A DNA stretch of 64,000 nucleotides from Mya arenaria (GCF_026914265.1 NC_069127.1:64011580-64075579), one strand, 5' to 3'; shown: positions 1 to 11,810, numbered from the stretch's first letter. Program-made: numbers and translations. Notes: generated by a model not told the origin, from the letters alone.

Positions 1-443
1 TCATGCGCACGCGTTCTGTATCCTTCCCGCTTTCATTTTTCAAGTGCGCGTGGCGCGAGTGTGCTCTGTAAACAAACAACTACACGTGCAAACGAAATAC
101 AGATGGGGACCGGGCCTGAATTTCCCAAGATAGGCGTCGGAATCCTTATTTAACCCGAGTGGTCTTGGTTTGCCCTGTAAATCACCATGAGGTTTTGCTC
201 GGAACCAGCTAAATGACTAGTTTTTACTTTATTTTTAAATCTGAGAATAAATTGAACGCGCTACGGATATTATTGAAAGTTATATATATATATGGTTCTT
301 AGTTTTATTTAACCGATGAGATAGTTGAAAAGTTGTAGTGAAAACATCCCACGAAATGGTTTACTGTTTTACCACTTATCTATATAAGTTAAATTTTATT
401 TTATTTATATATAGTATTTATAAAGTATTTAAATAAAAAAAAA
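1..443 (+). promoter_or_regulatory. 5' flank and probable promoter/5' UTR of the PRDM13 homologue
   Basis: Non-coding stretch ahead of the first PRDM13 codon. The first 200 bases are CpG-rich compared with the window, which suits a developmental-gene promoter. A run of A directly precedes the ATG. No confident TATA box or upstream exon could be picked out, so the transcription start is not placed. The region may continue leftward beyond the window. Confidence 0.35.
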
Positions 444-3400
444 ATGGATGTTGCGGACATTATTCTAGTCGCCGGATCTGCCATTCCCGCGGGTGCCTCC
501 TGCGCGCCCCTTAATAGTCATTTCCGGTTTGCACGGACGGATGAATTCGCTTCACTGGACAGAAAACGATATATTGAGGTACAGTATCAGATATTTATTC
601 ATTTTGCCTAAAGATGGATGTCACTTATTTTGATTGTTAAATATGCAAATAACAGAATAATTACGACTCCCGAAATTTAAGCAGCGCAAAAACAGTTACA
701 AGTGTGACTATAAAAATTGTATAAACAATTAATTAAAATTGCCATCTGAAAAAGTTTGAAATGATAAATTTCATGATCCAATGATATGTTTAAAAGGTAA
801 ACTATTTAGACTTCTATTAGACAATTTATAAATGAATAAACTATATTAAATGGTTTCCAGATAATTATAATACTAGTAGGAGCATCTTATCAACGACCGT
901 GTAGTTCGAGCACCTTTTCGAACTGGCCAATCCAATCAATGATAGAAAAATCATTTATTTTGAAAAAAAATGTTTAATTTGTCACGTAGAACACAGTGAG
1001 TCTGCTTTTGCAATAAACCCTATTAATGCCAATCGGAACTCTTCGACCGTTCCACGCAAAAAAAAGCATATGCACATCAATAGAAGTAGTTCATTACATC
1101 AATAGAAATAACATTAATTAAGAGTAGTGTTTTAACGTGTAATTTGTATAACTAAGTTTAAATTGTCTCAGAGTGATGTGTATTATTGTATTCCTTAAGT
1201 TTAATGGCTAAATTGAAATTACTACGCGATCTACTTGCAGCGTAGATTAATCTAAATATTTCTGACATTGTAAACTGTCCATATACATCCGAGGTTGTTT
1301 TCGATGGAAAATGGCCGGGGTATTCCGATTGTATCAATTCAATAAATCTTTACGCCACCTTTAACAGAAGGTTTTCACGATCTATGGGCCATCTAAGCAA
1401 TGAGCGTACGACAATATATCTAAGGTCCAGATGTCTAGTTAATTATTTTGTCCGAATAAATAAACGCACCAAAACACGGGGTGGTATTCAATAATCAACT
1501 TAAGTCAACGTTATGGTAATACATCATTGGCATCATTCACTCTAAAATCAATAATATTATTAATAAATTCAAAGTAATCCGATTAGCTACATCGTTCTTA
1601 GATCCGATATTGAATACCAGCTTTGACAAGTAAAATATAGTATATCTACTTAGAAAGATTATTCGTAAAAGCGATCGTACGATTCGTTCGTTGGTACGAT
1701 GGCGCAAACAGCCAAATACTCGAACGCAAAATTCCATTTATAAAAGGGAAAAAAATGAGCGAAATAGTCGTAAAACTATCACAATTTAATGAAATACTGC
1801 TTTAAAACTGAAACCTAATTGGATATATCTAAACGCGTGTGAAAACACGCGGCTCCGTATCAAAAAATTAAAAAGCAAAGTATGACATAACAGATATATA
1901 GCATACATTTTATATTGTTTCCAGATAGTGTACGTAAATGGCCAAATGCACTCAAATGACGTGTCGGACAGCCAATGGCCGTTGTTGCTACGTCCAGCAC
2001 GTGACATGTTCGAGACCAACGTGCAGTTGTGCTTATCACGTGACCACAACTTGCACGTGCGTGCGTGCAGGGATATTCAGCAAGGGGAGGAAATCGTCTG
2101 CTGGTATGAGGCAGGGCTGGCGCTCAAACTGGAAGTCCCCTATCTGACCGCCGCCAATATTATAGGTATATCCCGTCATAAGAATATTCCCGTATAGTAA
2201 ACAGGTCATGATAATAGCACCATATTACCTTCAAAGATGCCGAATATTATGTCACCAATTACGCAATAAAAACAATCATCATCAATTTAATTCATGATCT
2301 TTCATAGACTATCTTACTTTAAATGATAAATTAGCCGGATTTACCTGGTTTGAAAAATATAAAAAAAATGAATTAATAATTCTTGTACTATATCAATCTG
2401 GCGATGACTCTCTGTTTCTTTGTTCATGAGTTGTCTGGTCTTTAAAACTGACTTTGTCTTTCGCTTCACATGCTTGGACTTTTTGTCTGTTTATTCATCC
2501 ATGAGCGGTCGCTTGCCCGCCTGTCCATTCGTCCGTTCATCAGTCTAACTGTCTGTCTGTCCGTCCGTCCGTCCGTCCGCCCGTCCGTCTGTTTGTCTGT
2601 CTGTCCGTCTGTCTGTCCACCAGTCTAGTTGTCTGTCTGTCCATATGGCTTTATGAATGTCTGTAAATCTGCCTGTATTAATGTCTGCCCATCTGTCTAG
2701 ATGTATAAATATCCATTTGTTTAGATGTCTGTCTGTCAATATGTATGCATGAATATACATCTGTCTACCTTTCTCTCCGTCCATCGGGCTGTATTAATGT
2801 CTGCCCATCTGTCTAGATGTATAAATATCCATTTGTTTAGATGTCTGTCTGTCAATATGTATGCATGAATATACATCTGTCTACCTTTCTCTCCGTCCAT
2901 CGGGCTGTATTAATGTCTGCCCATCTGTCTATATGTATAAATATCCATTTGTTTAGATGTCTGTCTGTCAATATGTATGCAAGAATATACATCTGTCTAC
3001 CTTTCTCTCCGTCCATCGGGCTGTATTAATGTCTGACCATCTGTCTAGCTGTATGTATGAATGTTTGTCTATCTTTCTAACTGTCTATCTATTCACCTGT
3101 CTGTGTGAATGTTTATCCAGATAATCTTGCCGTCTGTATGGATGTCAGTTTATCTGTTTGTATGAATATCTGTTCATCTGTCTTACTGTCGATCTGTCTG
3201 TATAAATGTCTGACAATCTGTCTGTATTATTAATTGTCCTAATGTCTTTATGTTCGTGTGTTTATCTCTCTAGCTGTGTGTCCAAGTGAAGTATGTTTAA
3301 ATATTGTGTCAAAAATGATCATGCGAATGGTTCGTCGTGTATGATAAAATAATTGTATTTTAACGACTGCTTATGCTTTTCAGGATGTGAAGAGTACTGT

Positions 3401-4123
3401 TGCACAGTTTGCGAGAAGTCCTTCCGATTCCCAAATTTCCTTAAGCTTCATCTGATGGACGGTTGTAAAAAATCCTCTTCCGGCTCCATTGTTCCAGGAC
3501 CGCCTCAGGGCATCACTTATAGCGGAAATGGTTTTGAGACGCCGGGTCAGCCATCCAAACCACTCGAAAATGAACTGTGCACACAAGTTAATCTAGGCTC
3601 GAGTTCTTGTCATGATGTTAGACGGAATTTGTCCAAGGAATGGGCGGCACCTAAATTTACAACAAAGGATAGATGTTTTCATATTGATCATTCAAAACCT
3701 GCTGCCAATTTGCATTCAGCAGATACTATTTGTGAAGGAGACTTTGAAGTTTACAAGAGGCATAAAAGCGAAATCAATTCCGAAGATATGAACATTGAGC
3801 CCTTAGAAATTTTGAAAAGAACATTTTTGAATATTTCAACTAAAGATGGCCACCTTTGTGTATACTGCGGAAAGGTTTACTCCAGGAAGTATGGACTCAA
3901 AATACACCTGCGCACGCACACAGGATATAAGCCGCTAAAATGTCGCCACTGTCTGCGACCCTTTGGTGATCCAAGTAACTTGAACAAACACATCCGCTTG
4001 CACATGCGTACAACAGGTTCTTACCGATGCAACATTTGCGGGGCAATGCATGTGCGCAGGCGCGACTTATCACGTCATTTCCGGTCAAGACATCCCGGGT
4101 ATAATGAAAAGGATGCAGTTTGA
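444..4123 (+). CDS. PRDM13: PRDM13-like PR/SET-domain zinc-finger transcription factor, 3 exons, 371 aa
   Basis: Exons 444-578, 1925-2165 and 3384-4123 join in phase (135+241+740 nt) with GT-AG borders: donor after ATTGAG at 578, acceptor TTTCCAG at 1924, donor at 2166, acceptor TTTTCAG at 3383. Residues 1-125 form a divergent PR/SET domain (IPAG near residue 14, then NLHVRACRDIQQGEE and VCWYE). A C2HC finger follows at 132-153 (CTVC...H...C). Three C2H2 fingers sit at 282-371, containing SRKYGLKIH, GDPSNLNKHIRLH and RRRDL, which match the characteristic PRDM13 C-terminus. Vertebrate PRDM13 is a nuclear transcription regulator of neuronal subtype specification with a weak or non-classical methyltransferase domain; the same role here is inferred. 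The protein is much shorter than vertebrate PRDM13 (roughly 700 aa), mainly because the linker between finger groups is short. The ATG at 444 begins just before the IPAG motif; an upstream exon is not excluded. Confidence 0.9.
1030..1331. mobile_element. MITE family 1, copy in PRDM13 intron 1
   Basis: A 302-bp non-coding element. The left end reads CAATCGGAACTCTTCGACCG; the right end, read from the opposite strand, is CAATCGGAATACCCCGGCC. Flanks are TATTAATGC (1021-1029) and TATCAATTC (1332-1340), a degenerate 9-bp target duplication with 7 of 9 matches. The interior matches the copy at 5231-5568 over most of its length, for example ACGCGATCTACTTGCAGCG in both. Confidence 0.8.
2166..3383. repeat. 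PRDM13 intron 2 with TCTG-type satellite and 116-bp tandem repeat
   Basis: From about 2450 to 3290 the intron is built from degenerate CTGT/CCGT tetramers. Inside it, a 116-bp unit recurs with starts of CTGTATTAATG at 2673, 2789, 2905 and 3021, nearly identical between copies. The reading frames across it are low-complexity and not coding. Similar tetramer DNA occurs at 13.76-15.8 kb. Confidence 0.85.
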
Positions 4124-4204
4124 AAAGTCCAAATCAACATGTTACAAAACATCACATGAGTAACAGGCGAAAAAACATTGCCACAAATGATAGCTTTTTT
4201 AAAT

Positions 4205-4210
4205 AATAAA
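4205..4210 (+). terminator. candidate polyadenylation signal of PRDM13
   Basis: AATAAA about 80 bases after the PRDM13 stop codon, in an A/T-rich 3' UTR. It is the first canonical signal downstream. Confidence 0.5.
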
Positions 4211-4605
4211 TTGTAAAAAAATGTGTTTTTTTATATTTATACAATGTTTTGTATAAACAATTGAAATTCATTTAATTTATAACTACGATTTTATCGTGCG
4301 ATATTGAAGGCGATGGCTACTCTGGCAGGCATTTCAATGAAGCAATAGAGCGTATGAACACAATGTTAAAGAAATTTAATCCCTTCATCAGCGCGTTGTC
4401 TTTGTTTAATAATTACACCTTCTCTTTATTGCCGCTGCTACCTTCAGGGAATGGTTTTTACAACAAAATGTATTTTAGAGTGGCATTAAACGTTTGCGAA
4501 CTGCTTGATATTCCACTTAATCATAAGTGTGGTTAACAGTCTCGTATTGTTAAAGGAAAATTTGAACAGGCGTGTCGCCATATTGTTATAAATAAACACT
4601 AGCTA

Positions 4606-5098
4606 CAGTGTGTGTATACCACGTGATAAATTACGTCATATATGCTACGTCGGAAGGCAAAATTTTGCTTTAAATGAAGACTTAAATCAAACATAACTTT
4701 TCATTTACAAAACCATTTCAAATGAAACGAAGGGCAGTCTATACCGCTTAAAGAACACCGCATTTGTTTTGTATCCGAAATTTTATGAGGTCATTGGTTT
4801 CCTCAAACACTTCGACAAACATGTTTCCAATGTTTCCAATAATGAGTTGACAGTGCTCCGTCAGACGGCCGTATTGAGAAAAGGTTTTTCGAAGTGTTTT
4901 AAGAAACTAAACTCGCAATCAAATTCTGGTAAAAGACTGAATGTAGGGCTTCGAAAGCGGCATAGACTGCGCTATGTTTCATTTAAAATGGTGAAGAAAT
5001 AGTGAAGTTATCTTTGTTTAAAGTATTTTACCAAATCAAAATATTGCCTTCCGACGTAGCATTTATGACGCAATGTATCACGTGGTATACACACACTG
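4606..5098. mobile_element. MITE family 2, 493 bp, with 62-bp terminal inverted repeats
   Basis: Left terminus 4606-4667 starts CAGTGTGTGTATACCACGTG. The right terminus reverse-complements to the same start and matches at 58 of 62 positions. TAGCTA flanks both ends (4600-4605 and 5099-5104); because this hexamer is palindromic it could be a target duplication or outermost TIR. The paralogous site in copy C (about 16258) has one TAGCTA followed by the same downstream sequence and no element. No open frame resembling a transposase was seen. Confidence 0.85.
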
Positions 5099-5230
5099 TA
5101 GCTATAAATGGTGTATTTACCTATAAGGCATTTTGTCAAAATCATTTCATTTGTCGGCACCGTTTTCAAGTAGGCTCAAAATCACGTTAGATAGTTGCTT
5201 TACAGTATTTGCCGGTTACAACACTAAAAT

Positions 5231-5568
5231 CATTCGGAACTCTTCGGCCATTTTATAGAAAACAACCTCGGATGTATATACATGTACATCAGTTGAAGTA
5301 GTTCGTCATTTTTTAATTATATCATTAATTAAATGTAGCGTTTTAGAGTTGTATTTATTGATCTAAGTTTAAACTGATTGTCAATGAAGTGTATTATTGC
5401 AAACATAATAAAGATTCCCAAGAGTTAAGTCATAAAGTTTAACTGCTAAATTAAATTACTACGCGATCTACTTGCAGCGGACTTAAACGAACCACTTTTC
5501 GAGTATGTAAACTGTCCAAATACATCTGAGGATTGTTTTCGATAAAAATGACCGAGAAGCTCCGAATG
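5231..5568. mobile_element. MITE family 1, 338 bp, perfect 9-bp target duplication
   Basis: Starts CATTCGGAACTCTTCGGCC and ends with CTCCGAATG, terminal inverted repeats of about 50 bp with mismatches. It is flanked on both sides by CACTAAAAT (5222-5230 and 5569-5577). The uninterrupted ancestral site with one CACTAAAAT survives in copy C near 16386-16394. It inserted after the A/C duplication or was lost cleanly from C. A 9-bp duplication suggests a Mutator-like or related transposase acting in trans; the superfamily is not proven. Confidence 0.9.
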
Positions 5569-5600
5569 CACTAAAATGCCTGTCATAATCAAACGTTAAG

Positions 5601-5985
5601 TGCATGATCCGTGGTCAAGTGGTAACACACTTGACTATCAATCCTGGGATCGCAGGTTCGATTCCACTTCGCATCACAAAAAGACTAATCGTCTTCCGAG
5701 GGAAACGTTAAATGTGGGCCCCGTCTGACTGTGCTTTACACTGTTGCACGTTTAAGAGCCATATCTAGGAAGCTCTATCCGTGGTTTCATTAGGTATATC
5801 CATTATGCTAAACAAGCTTAAATGGTTAGCAATCATACCAGAGCACTCGCCGAATGGGCCTTGTCCAAATAAGCTCTCTCAAACACACACGCACGAACGC
5901 ACGCACGAACGCACGCACACACGCGCGCACGCACACACACGCGCGCGCGCACACACACACGCACGCACGCACACACACACATTAC
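5601..5985 (+). mobile_element. tRNA-derived SINE, family 1, with CA-rich tail
   Basis: The head has pol III promoter boxes: an A-box-like TGGTCAAGTGG at about 5612 and a B box GGTTCGATTCC at 5655-5665. A conserved body follows to about 5880, then a CA/GCAC microsatellite (about 5882-5980). The same SINE occurs at 16414 (+) and 55735 (-). Bivalve V-SINE or MetaSINE families have this build, but the family name is not asserted. The tRNA fold is degraded, so this is not a tRNA gene. Confidence 0.8.
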
Positions 5986-7204
5986 GGACAATCATTGTTA
6001 GTCTTGTGTTGCACTAAGTGCAGATTTGGTCAGCTGAATGTACAAAAAACAGAACCATTATGACGATTGATATTCTTTCCTAACGTCTTGACCTCATTCC
6101 AATATAAATCGGATTAGGTCTGTATACAAGGCTTCTGCTGATATCCTGCTCTAATCCATCCTGTATCAGTAATTTCATTTCATTAACAGTAGCTTATTTT
6201 GCAAACTATTTCATCGATAATGACATAAAAACCACAAGGACGGAATCCTACGAGAGCCATCGTAATCCCGCCCTTTGCCTTCTGAAAATGTCCAAGAAAA
6301 AACACAGGCGAGACTTATTTGCTGAAATATCACATTTTGTCATTGTTGTTTGATACTGCATAAGTATAAACCTCTAGGTAGTCAATAAATAAAGAAACAC
6401 AAACTTTGTCAAAATCATTTTGAGTCATTCTAAACTTTTTAACATATGACATTATTCACAAATATATTAAGTATCAGAAGGTTTACAAAGCCAAGGCATA
6501 CCAAAGCTTTGTTCTTGCTTACATGTTAGTATCTGTGTAATTACTAAAAATATTTTTTAATTGAACTATTTATTTAAATAATAAAAGGAGATGTTTAAAC
6601 AAATGACTTTATTCAAGCAATATTATTGAACATTTTGTTAAATATATTACCGTTATATATAAATTATTGATGTCCAAAGATGTCCATAAAATATATCCAG
6701 ACAGCAAAGAATATCCATTTGTCAGACCGACCATAACCAGAAATACTGGAATATAAGGACATCTGGTAAACAAAATAATATAATTTGTTGACAAGACTCT
6801 GAGATGTTGTTGCCAAACATGATTGGACCACCGACGAATCATTTACGGATCGAACGTCGAACATATGAGGACAAGCGTGGAGATACGTGCAAACAAAAGA
6901 ATGATATAATAAGAGCAAGACCTTGAATAAAACAAATAAATTCAAAGGAAGATAGTCAGCCAAAACATGATAATGCATATTATAGCTTTCATCCGTATGT
7001 AAATTTATTATTGATTTCAATAAACATTTGCATTTTCCAAATATACAAAATTACATAATTAAAGCATTAACTGTTGCAATAGTAGGTCAAATAATCAAGA
7101 CAAAATGGAGAAAGAAGCTTTATTCTATGTCTCGCTTCTCGTTCAAGCTGCTCATACTGGTGTAATCGCTTATAAGGAGTTTGTTAAAGAATGCGCATGA
7201 ACTT

Positions 7205-7280
7205 TGTATATTGATATCGCAGTTGACAGTATGGTGCAGTACAGTACAGTTTGGTACAGTACAGTACAGTACAGGTTTGG
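7205..7280. repeat. short GTACA/ACAGT pentamer tract in copy A
   Basis: About 50 bp of ACAGT pentamers at 7228-7275, just before the SINE-family-2 block. It sits at the position where copy B carries a 2.2-kb array of the same pentamer, and where copy C has only scattered ACAGT (about 17998-18040). Confidence 0.75.
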
Positions 7281-7334
7281 GCCTCTCGTTTTTGGGCAAA
7301 TCATATCGTTCGTCCATTTTCTAAAAGATATTTA

Positions 7335-7530
7335 ATTGTAGTTCAGTTTGCGAAGTGGTAAGCAAAGGCATGCGTGGTTTGAGTATGGGCGCGTGTGAGA
7401 ATGGTTGACGGTAATCTGATTTGGCTGTGGGATTACTCCGGGTATTCCGGATTCCCGATCAACAAGACCAGCCTCTTGTGTTAAATTGTTCCTATGAGAA
7501 TTATAAATATAATGGTGTGATAACATGTTT
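7335..7530 (+). mobile_element. SINE family 2, degraded copy A
   Basis: Orthologous in position to 11400-11575 and 18100-18290. Retains GTGAGAATGGTTG and a diverged form of the core TTTTCTCCGGGTACCCCGG. The tRNA-like B box has been lost here. Confidence 0.6.
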
Positions 7531-8719
7531 CGCAATCGTTGTAAAATAAGAATTTTATACTAGTAAATACGTCATCAACATTCATTTCGTACAATTCTCA
7601 ACGGATGTCATTATATATAGAGACTTTAGTTCCGAAAAGACGTATTTTGTACTTTTTTTAAAGGGAAAAACTAGCTATATTTAACACGATTTGTTTTTTA
7701 CGAATATCATTGCGTTGCAGTGCGTCTGTTTTCAAAATGGTTTCTATCTGAAACCAATTTAGACCGCTCTTTCTCAGATTTAGCAATACATAATCTAAGG
7801 CAAAATTATTCAAATGTTAAATAGTCCAGACAAAATGTAAACCATTTGCATTAATAAGACAGGGTCATATTCAAAAGGAGTCAATGATAACTGGGATGTA
7901 TGGAAATAACAATGAAAGCATTTGTATTCAAAAGACAGGCGCTGATATAGCAGTGCTGTTAAAAGGAAAACAATCGTTGAATATTTTGTTTAATATTTGA
8001 TCATATAAAACAAATTGTACGCCTTTCATTTAAACCATGCGTTTTTTTTCTCAATTACATATTCACACGCCATACACATAAGACTCCGAAAAAGAGTATT
8101 TCTGCAATCGGGAGCAAACTTACCCCACGGGGAAATGCTCAGCATAGTAAAAACCCAGATTAAGTTAGAACCGCTGTACTGTCAAACCTGTATGATGTAT
8201 TGGAATGCTAAAATGTACAAACCAGCAAGACATGTGCTTTTGATGCATATCTTGATGATTAGATAGGGGCGCTTCTGAATCTTTCGGGGGAAATAAAGAC
8301 GACTGGAAAACACATAATTGATTTTCTGGACCACATTACAGAAACAGAGACAGTATTAAAATGACAAAATTATTAAGTCAATTCCTTCTTCTCTAATGAA
8401 ACGAAACCATTTATTTGCCCCAAAAGACCATTAATTATACATCATCTGAAGAATTTTAAATTTACTTACCATACGAGAAAGATTCGTTGGTACTTGTTAT
8501 ACAAGATTTAGATTATTTCAATAAGGATGCATGTGAGAATAGCATTTTAAAAACTGAAATCTAAATTGCTTTATGAATTAATTATAATCAAATGCAAGGA
8601 AACCATTATCGAAGTGCGCCATTAGTTTGGAAACTTATTTGAAATACACCAACCGTGTTTAGAATACGGATTAAGATGATCTCAATTAGGATTCATGACA
8701 GGATGGCATTTAAAGACCA

Positions 8720-8970
8720 GGCCCCAATTTCTCGAAACTTCTTAAGCTTAACAGGCTTAAGTTGCTTATTTCAAACAGCCAAAATACATACTTATAGTGA
8801 ATTTTGATAAATGAAAAATAGTTTATTGTGATAAACGTAACGATAATTCCTATCTAAAGGATTGAAACTTTTAAAGGAGTATATAAAACGCAAAATATTG
8901 AAAAATAAAAATAGTGGGTTTAGCTTAATCATGTTATTAGGGACTTAAGTAGTTTTGAGAAATGGGGGCC
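8720..8970. mobile_element. MITE family 3, 251 bp
   Basis: Left end GGCCCCAATTTCTCGAAAC; the right end, reverse-complemented, is GGCCCCCATTTCTCAAAAC. The inverted repeats are about 28 bp. Copies B (about 13270) and C (about 19915) show the uninterrupted sequence across the same point. The target duplication is short or unclear. Confidence 0.8.
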
Positions 8971-9158
8971 AGAAACCTATTTGCTTAATAAATGCATTCT
9001 ACACGTTATGAAAGTACTCCATTAATTCGGATTTTATTTAATACTCAATTTCTGCTTTACAACACTTACTTTAGCAACGACCGTTGATTTATGTCAATAA
9101 TAACAGAATACAGAACACAAGTTTATTTCCACACATAACATCACACGTATTTACATAA

Positions 9159-11370
9159 ATGAATTACATTACATTACATTACATTACATTACATTACATT
9201 ACATTACATAACATTACATTACACTACACTACACTACATTACAGTGCGATACAGTCAAGTGCAGTACAGTGCAGTGTGGTACAGTGGAGTGTAGTGCAGT
9301 GCATTACAGTGCAGTACAGTGAAGTGTGGTACAGTGGAGTGTAGTGCAGAGCATTGCAGTGAAGTGCATTACAGTGCAGTACAGTGAAGTGTGGTACAGT
9401 GGAGTGTAGTGCAGTGCAGTACAGTCAAGTGTGGTACAGTGCATTGTGGTACAGTGGAGTGTAGTGCAGTGCATTACAGTGAAGTGCAGTACAGTGCAGT
9501 ATGGTACAGTGCAGAACAGTGCAGTGTGACACAGTGGAGTACAGTGCAGTACAGTGCAATACAGTGAAGTGCAGTACAGTGCAGTGTGGCACAGTGGAGT
9601 GTAGTTAAGTACAGTGCAGTGTGGTACAGTGGAGTGAAGTGCACTACAGTGCAGTGTGGTACAGTGGAGTACAGTGCAGTACAGTGCAATACAGTGCAGT
9701 GTAGTACAGTGGAGTGTAGTGCAGTACAGTGCAGTGTGGTACAGTGAAGTTTAGTGCACTACAGTGCAGTGTGGTACAGTGGAGTACAGTGCAGTACAGT
9801 GAAGTGCAGTACAGTGCAGTGCAGTACAGTGGAGTACAGTGCAGTACAGTGAAGTGTAGTACAGTGCACTACAGTGCAGTGTGGTACAGTGGAGTACAGT
9901 GCAGTACAGTGCAATACAGTGAAGTGCAGTACAGTGCAGTGTGGCACAGTGGAGTGTAGTTCAGTACAGTGCAGTGTGGTACAGTGGAATGTAGTGCAGT
10001 ACAGTGGAGTGCAGTACAGTGCAGTGGAGTACAGTGGAATGTAGTGCAGTACAGTGGAGTGTAGTGCAGTACAGTGAAGTGCAGTACAGTGTAGTGGAGT
10101 ACAGTGTGGTACAGTGGAGTATAGTGCAGTACAGTGCAGTGTCGTACAGTGCAGTACAGTGCAGTGTGGTACAGTGCAGTACAGTGCAGTGTGGTACAGT
10201 GGAATGTAGTGCAGTACAGTGCAGTGTGGTACAGTGCAGTACAGTGCAGTACAGTGGAGTGTAGTGCAGTGCATTACAGTGCAGTACAGTGAAGTGTGGT
10301 ACAGTGGAGTGTAGTGCAGTGCATTGCAGTGAAGTGTGGTACAGTGCAGTATGGTACAGTGGAGTACAGTGCAGTGCATTACAGTGAAGTGTGGTACAGT
10401 GCATTGTGGTACAGTGGAGTACAGTGCAGTGCATTACAGTGCAGTACAGTGAAGTGTGGTACAGTGGAGTGTAGTGCAGTGCATTGCAGTGAAGTGTGGT
10501 ACAGTGCAGTGCGGTACAGTGGAGTACAGTGCAGTGCATTACAGTGAAGTGTGGTACAGTGCATTGTGGTACAGTGGAGTACAGTGCAGTGCAGTACAGT
10601 GCAGTACAGTGAAGTGTGGTACAGTGGAGTGTAGTGCAGTGCATTGCAGTGAAGTGTGGTACAGTGCATTGTGGTACAGTGGAGTACAGTGCAGTGCATT
10701 ACAGTGAAGTGCAGTACAGTGGAGTGTGGTACAGTGGAGTGTAGTGCAGTGCATTACAGTGCAGTACAGTGAAGTGTGGTACAGTGGAGTGTAGTGCAGT
10801 GCATTACAGTGAAGTGCAGTACAGTGCAGTATGGTACAGTGCAGAACAGTGCAGTGTGGTACAGTGGAGTACAGTGCAGTATAGTGCAATACAGTGAAGT
10901 GCAGTACAGTGCAGTGTGGCACAGTGGAGTGTAGTTCAGTACAGTGCAGTGTGGTACAGTGGAGTGTAGTGCACTACAGTGCAGTGTGGTACAGTGGAGT
11001 ACAGTGCAGTACAGTGAAGTGCAGTACAGTGCAGTGCAGTACAGTGGAGTGTAGTGCAGTACAGTGAAGTGCAGTACAGTGCAGTGGAGTACAGTGTGGT
11101 ACAGTGGAGTATAGTGCAGTGTGGTACAGTGGAGTGTAGTGCAGTGCAGTCAAGTGCAGTACAGTGCAGTATAGTGCAGTGTGATACAATGAAGTGTAGT
11201 GCAGTACAGTGCAATGTGGTACAGTGGAGTGTAGTGCAGTACAGTCAAGTGCAGTACAGTGCAGTGTGGTACAGTGGAGTTTAGTGCAGTGCATTACAGT
11301 GCAGTACAGTGAAGTGCAGTACAGTGTAGGTCAGTACAATAAGGTACAGGACAGGAAAGGACAGGGCAGG
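9159..11370. repeat. 2.2-kb pentamer (ACATT to ACAGT) minisatellite with 160-bp higher-order repeat
   Basis: Begins as ACATT repeats (9159-9225), passes through ACACT, and then becomes ACAGT/GCAGT pentamers to about 11345. Within it a 160-bp higher-order unit repeats with starts near 10296, 10456 and 10616. Open frames of up to 227 codons run on both strands only because stop codons do not arise in this pentamer; the peptides are HCTxLHCT-type repeats and are not considered genes. Confidence 0.9.
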
Positions 11371-11399
11371 TATTCTCTTCTCTCTACAATTGCATGTTG

Positions 11400-11575
11400 T
11401 TATTCCTTAGGTCCAAATATATTTGTCATGGCGGTAGCGCATTCGTTTTTATTGTCAAGGCGTACGGGGTTCGATTCAAGGTCTGGACGTAAGTGAGAAT
11501 GGTTGGTGGTTACCAAATTGGACAAGGGAGTTTTCTCCTGGATCCCCGTTTTCCACCACAACACAAGACCACGCG
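11400..11575 (+). mobile_element. SINE family 2, copy B (best preserved)
   Basis: A-box-like TGGCGGTAGCG near 11430 and B box GGTTCGATTCAAG near 11468, followed by a core containing TTTTCTCCTGGATCCCCG. The same element is at the paralogous place in copies A and C, so it predates the duplication. Confidence 0.7.
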
Positions 11576-11652
11576 TAGTATCGTGCCAAAGGGAGTGATA
11601 TATATTTGTAAAAAATGTATTTTAATACTTTATCACTTATAGTTCGTCATCA

Positions 11653-11810
<158 letters not shown>

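Larger units (their letters stand above)
5100..9130. repeat. segmental duplication, copy A
   Basis: First of three diverged copies of a non-coding segment. It aligns collinearly with 16250-19950 along its length, and its second half also aligns with 11400-13440. Shared landmarks include AATCATTTACGGAT (near 6838 and 17547), GTCCAAAGATGTC (6670, 17353) and TTGCGTTG (7710, 11900, 18493). Copy A carries extra insertions at 5231-5568 and 8720-8970. No gene was recognised in it. Confidence 0.8.

Noticed and set aside
4769..5002. 77-codon frame inside MITE family 2
   Set aside because: No ATG start in a good context and no transposase motif; the partial copy at 48.8 kb does not preserve it.
5601..5675. 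Possible tRNA gene
   Set aside because: A and B boxes are present, but the cloverleaf is degraded and the sequence recurs with a common body as a SINE.
9474..11294. Open frames of 70-227 codons on both strands (HCTxLHCT and VQCSxVQ repeats)
   Set aside because: They are translations of a pentamer satellite in which stop codons seldom arise; they occur in several frames at once.
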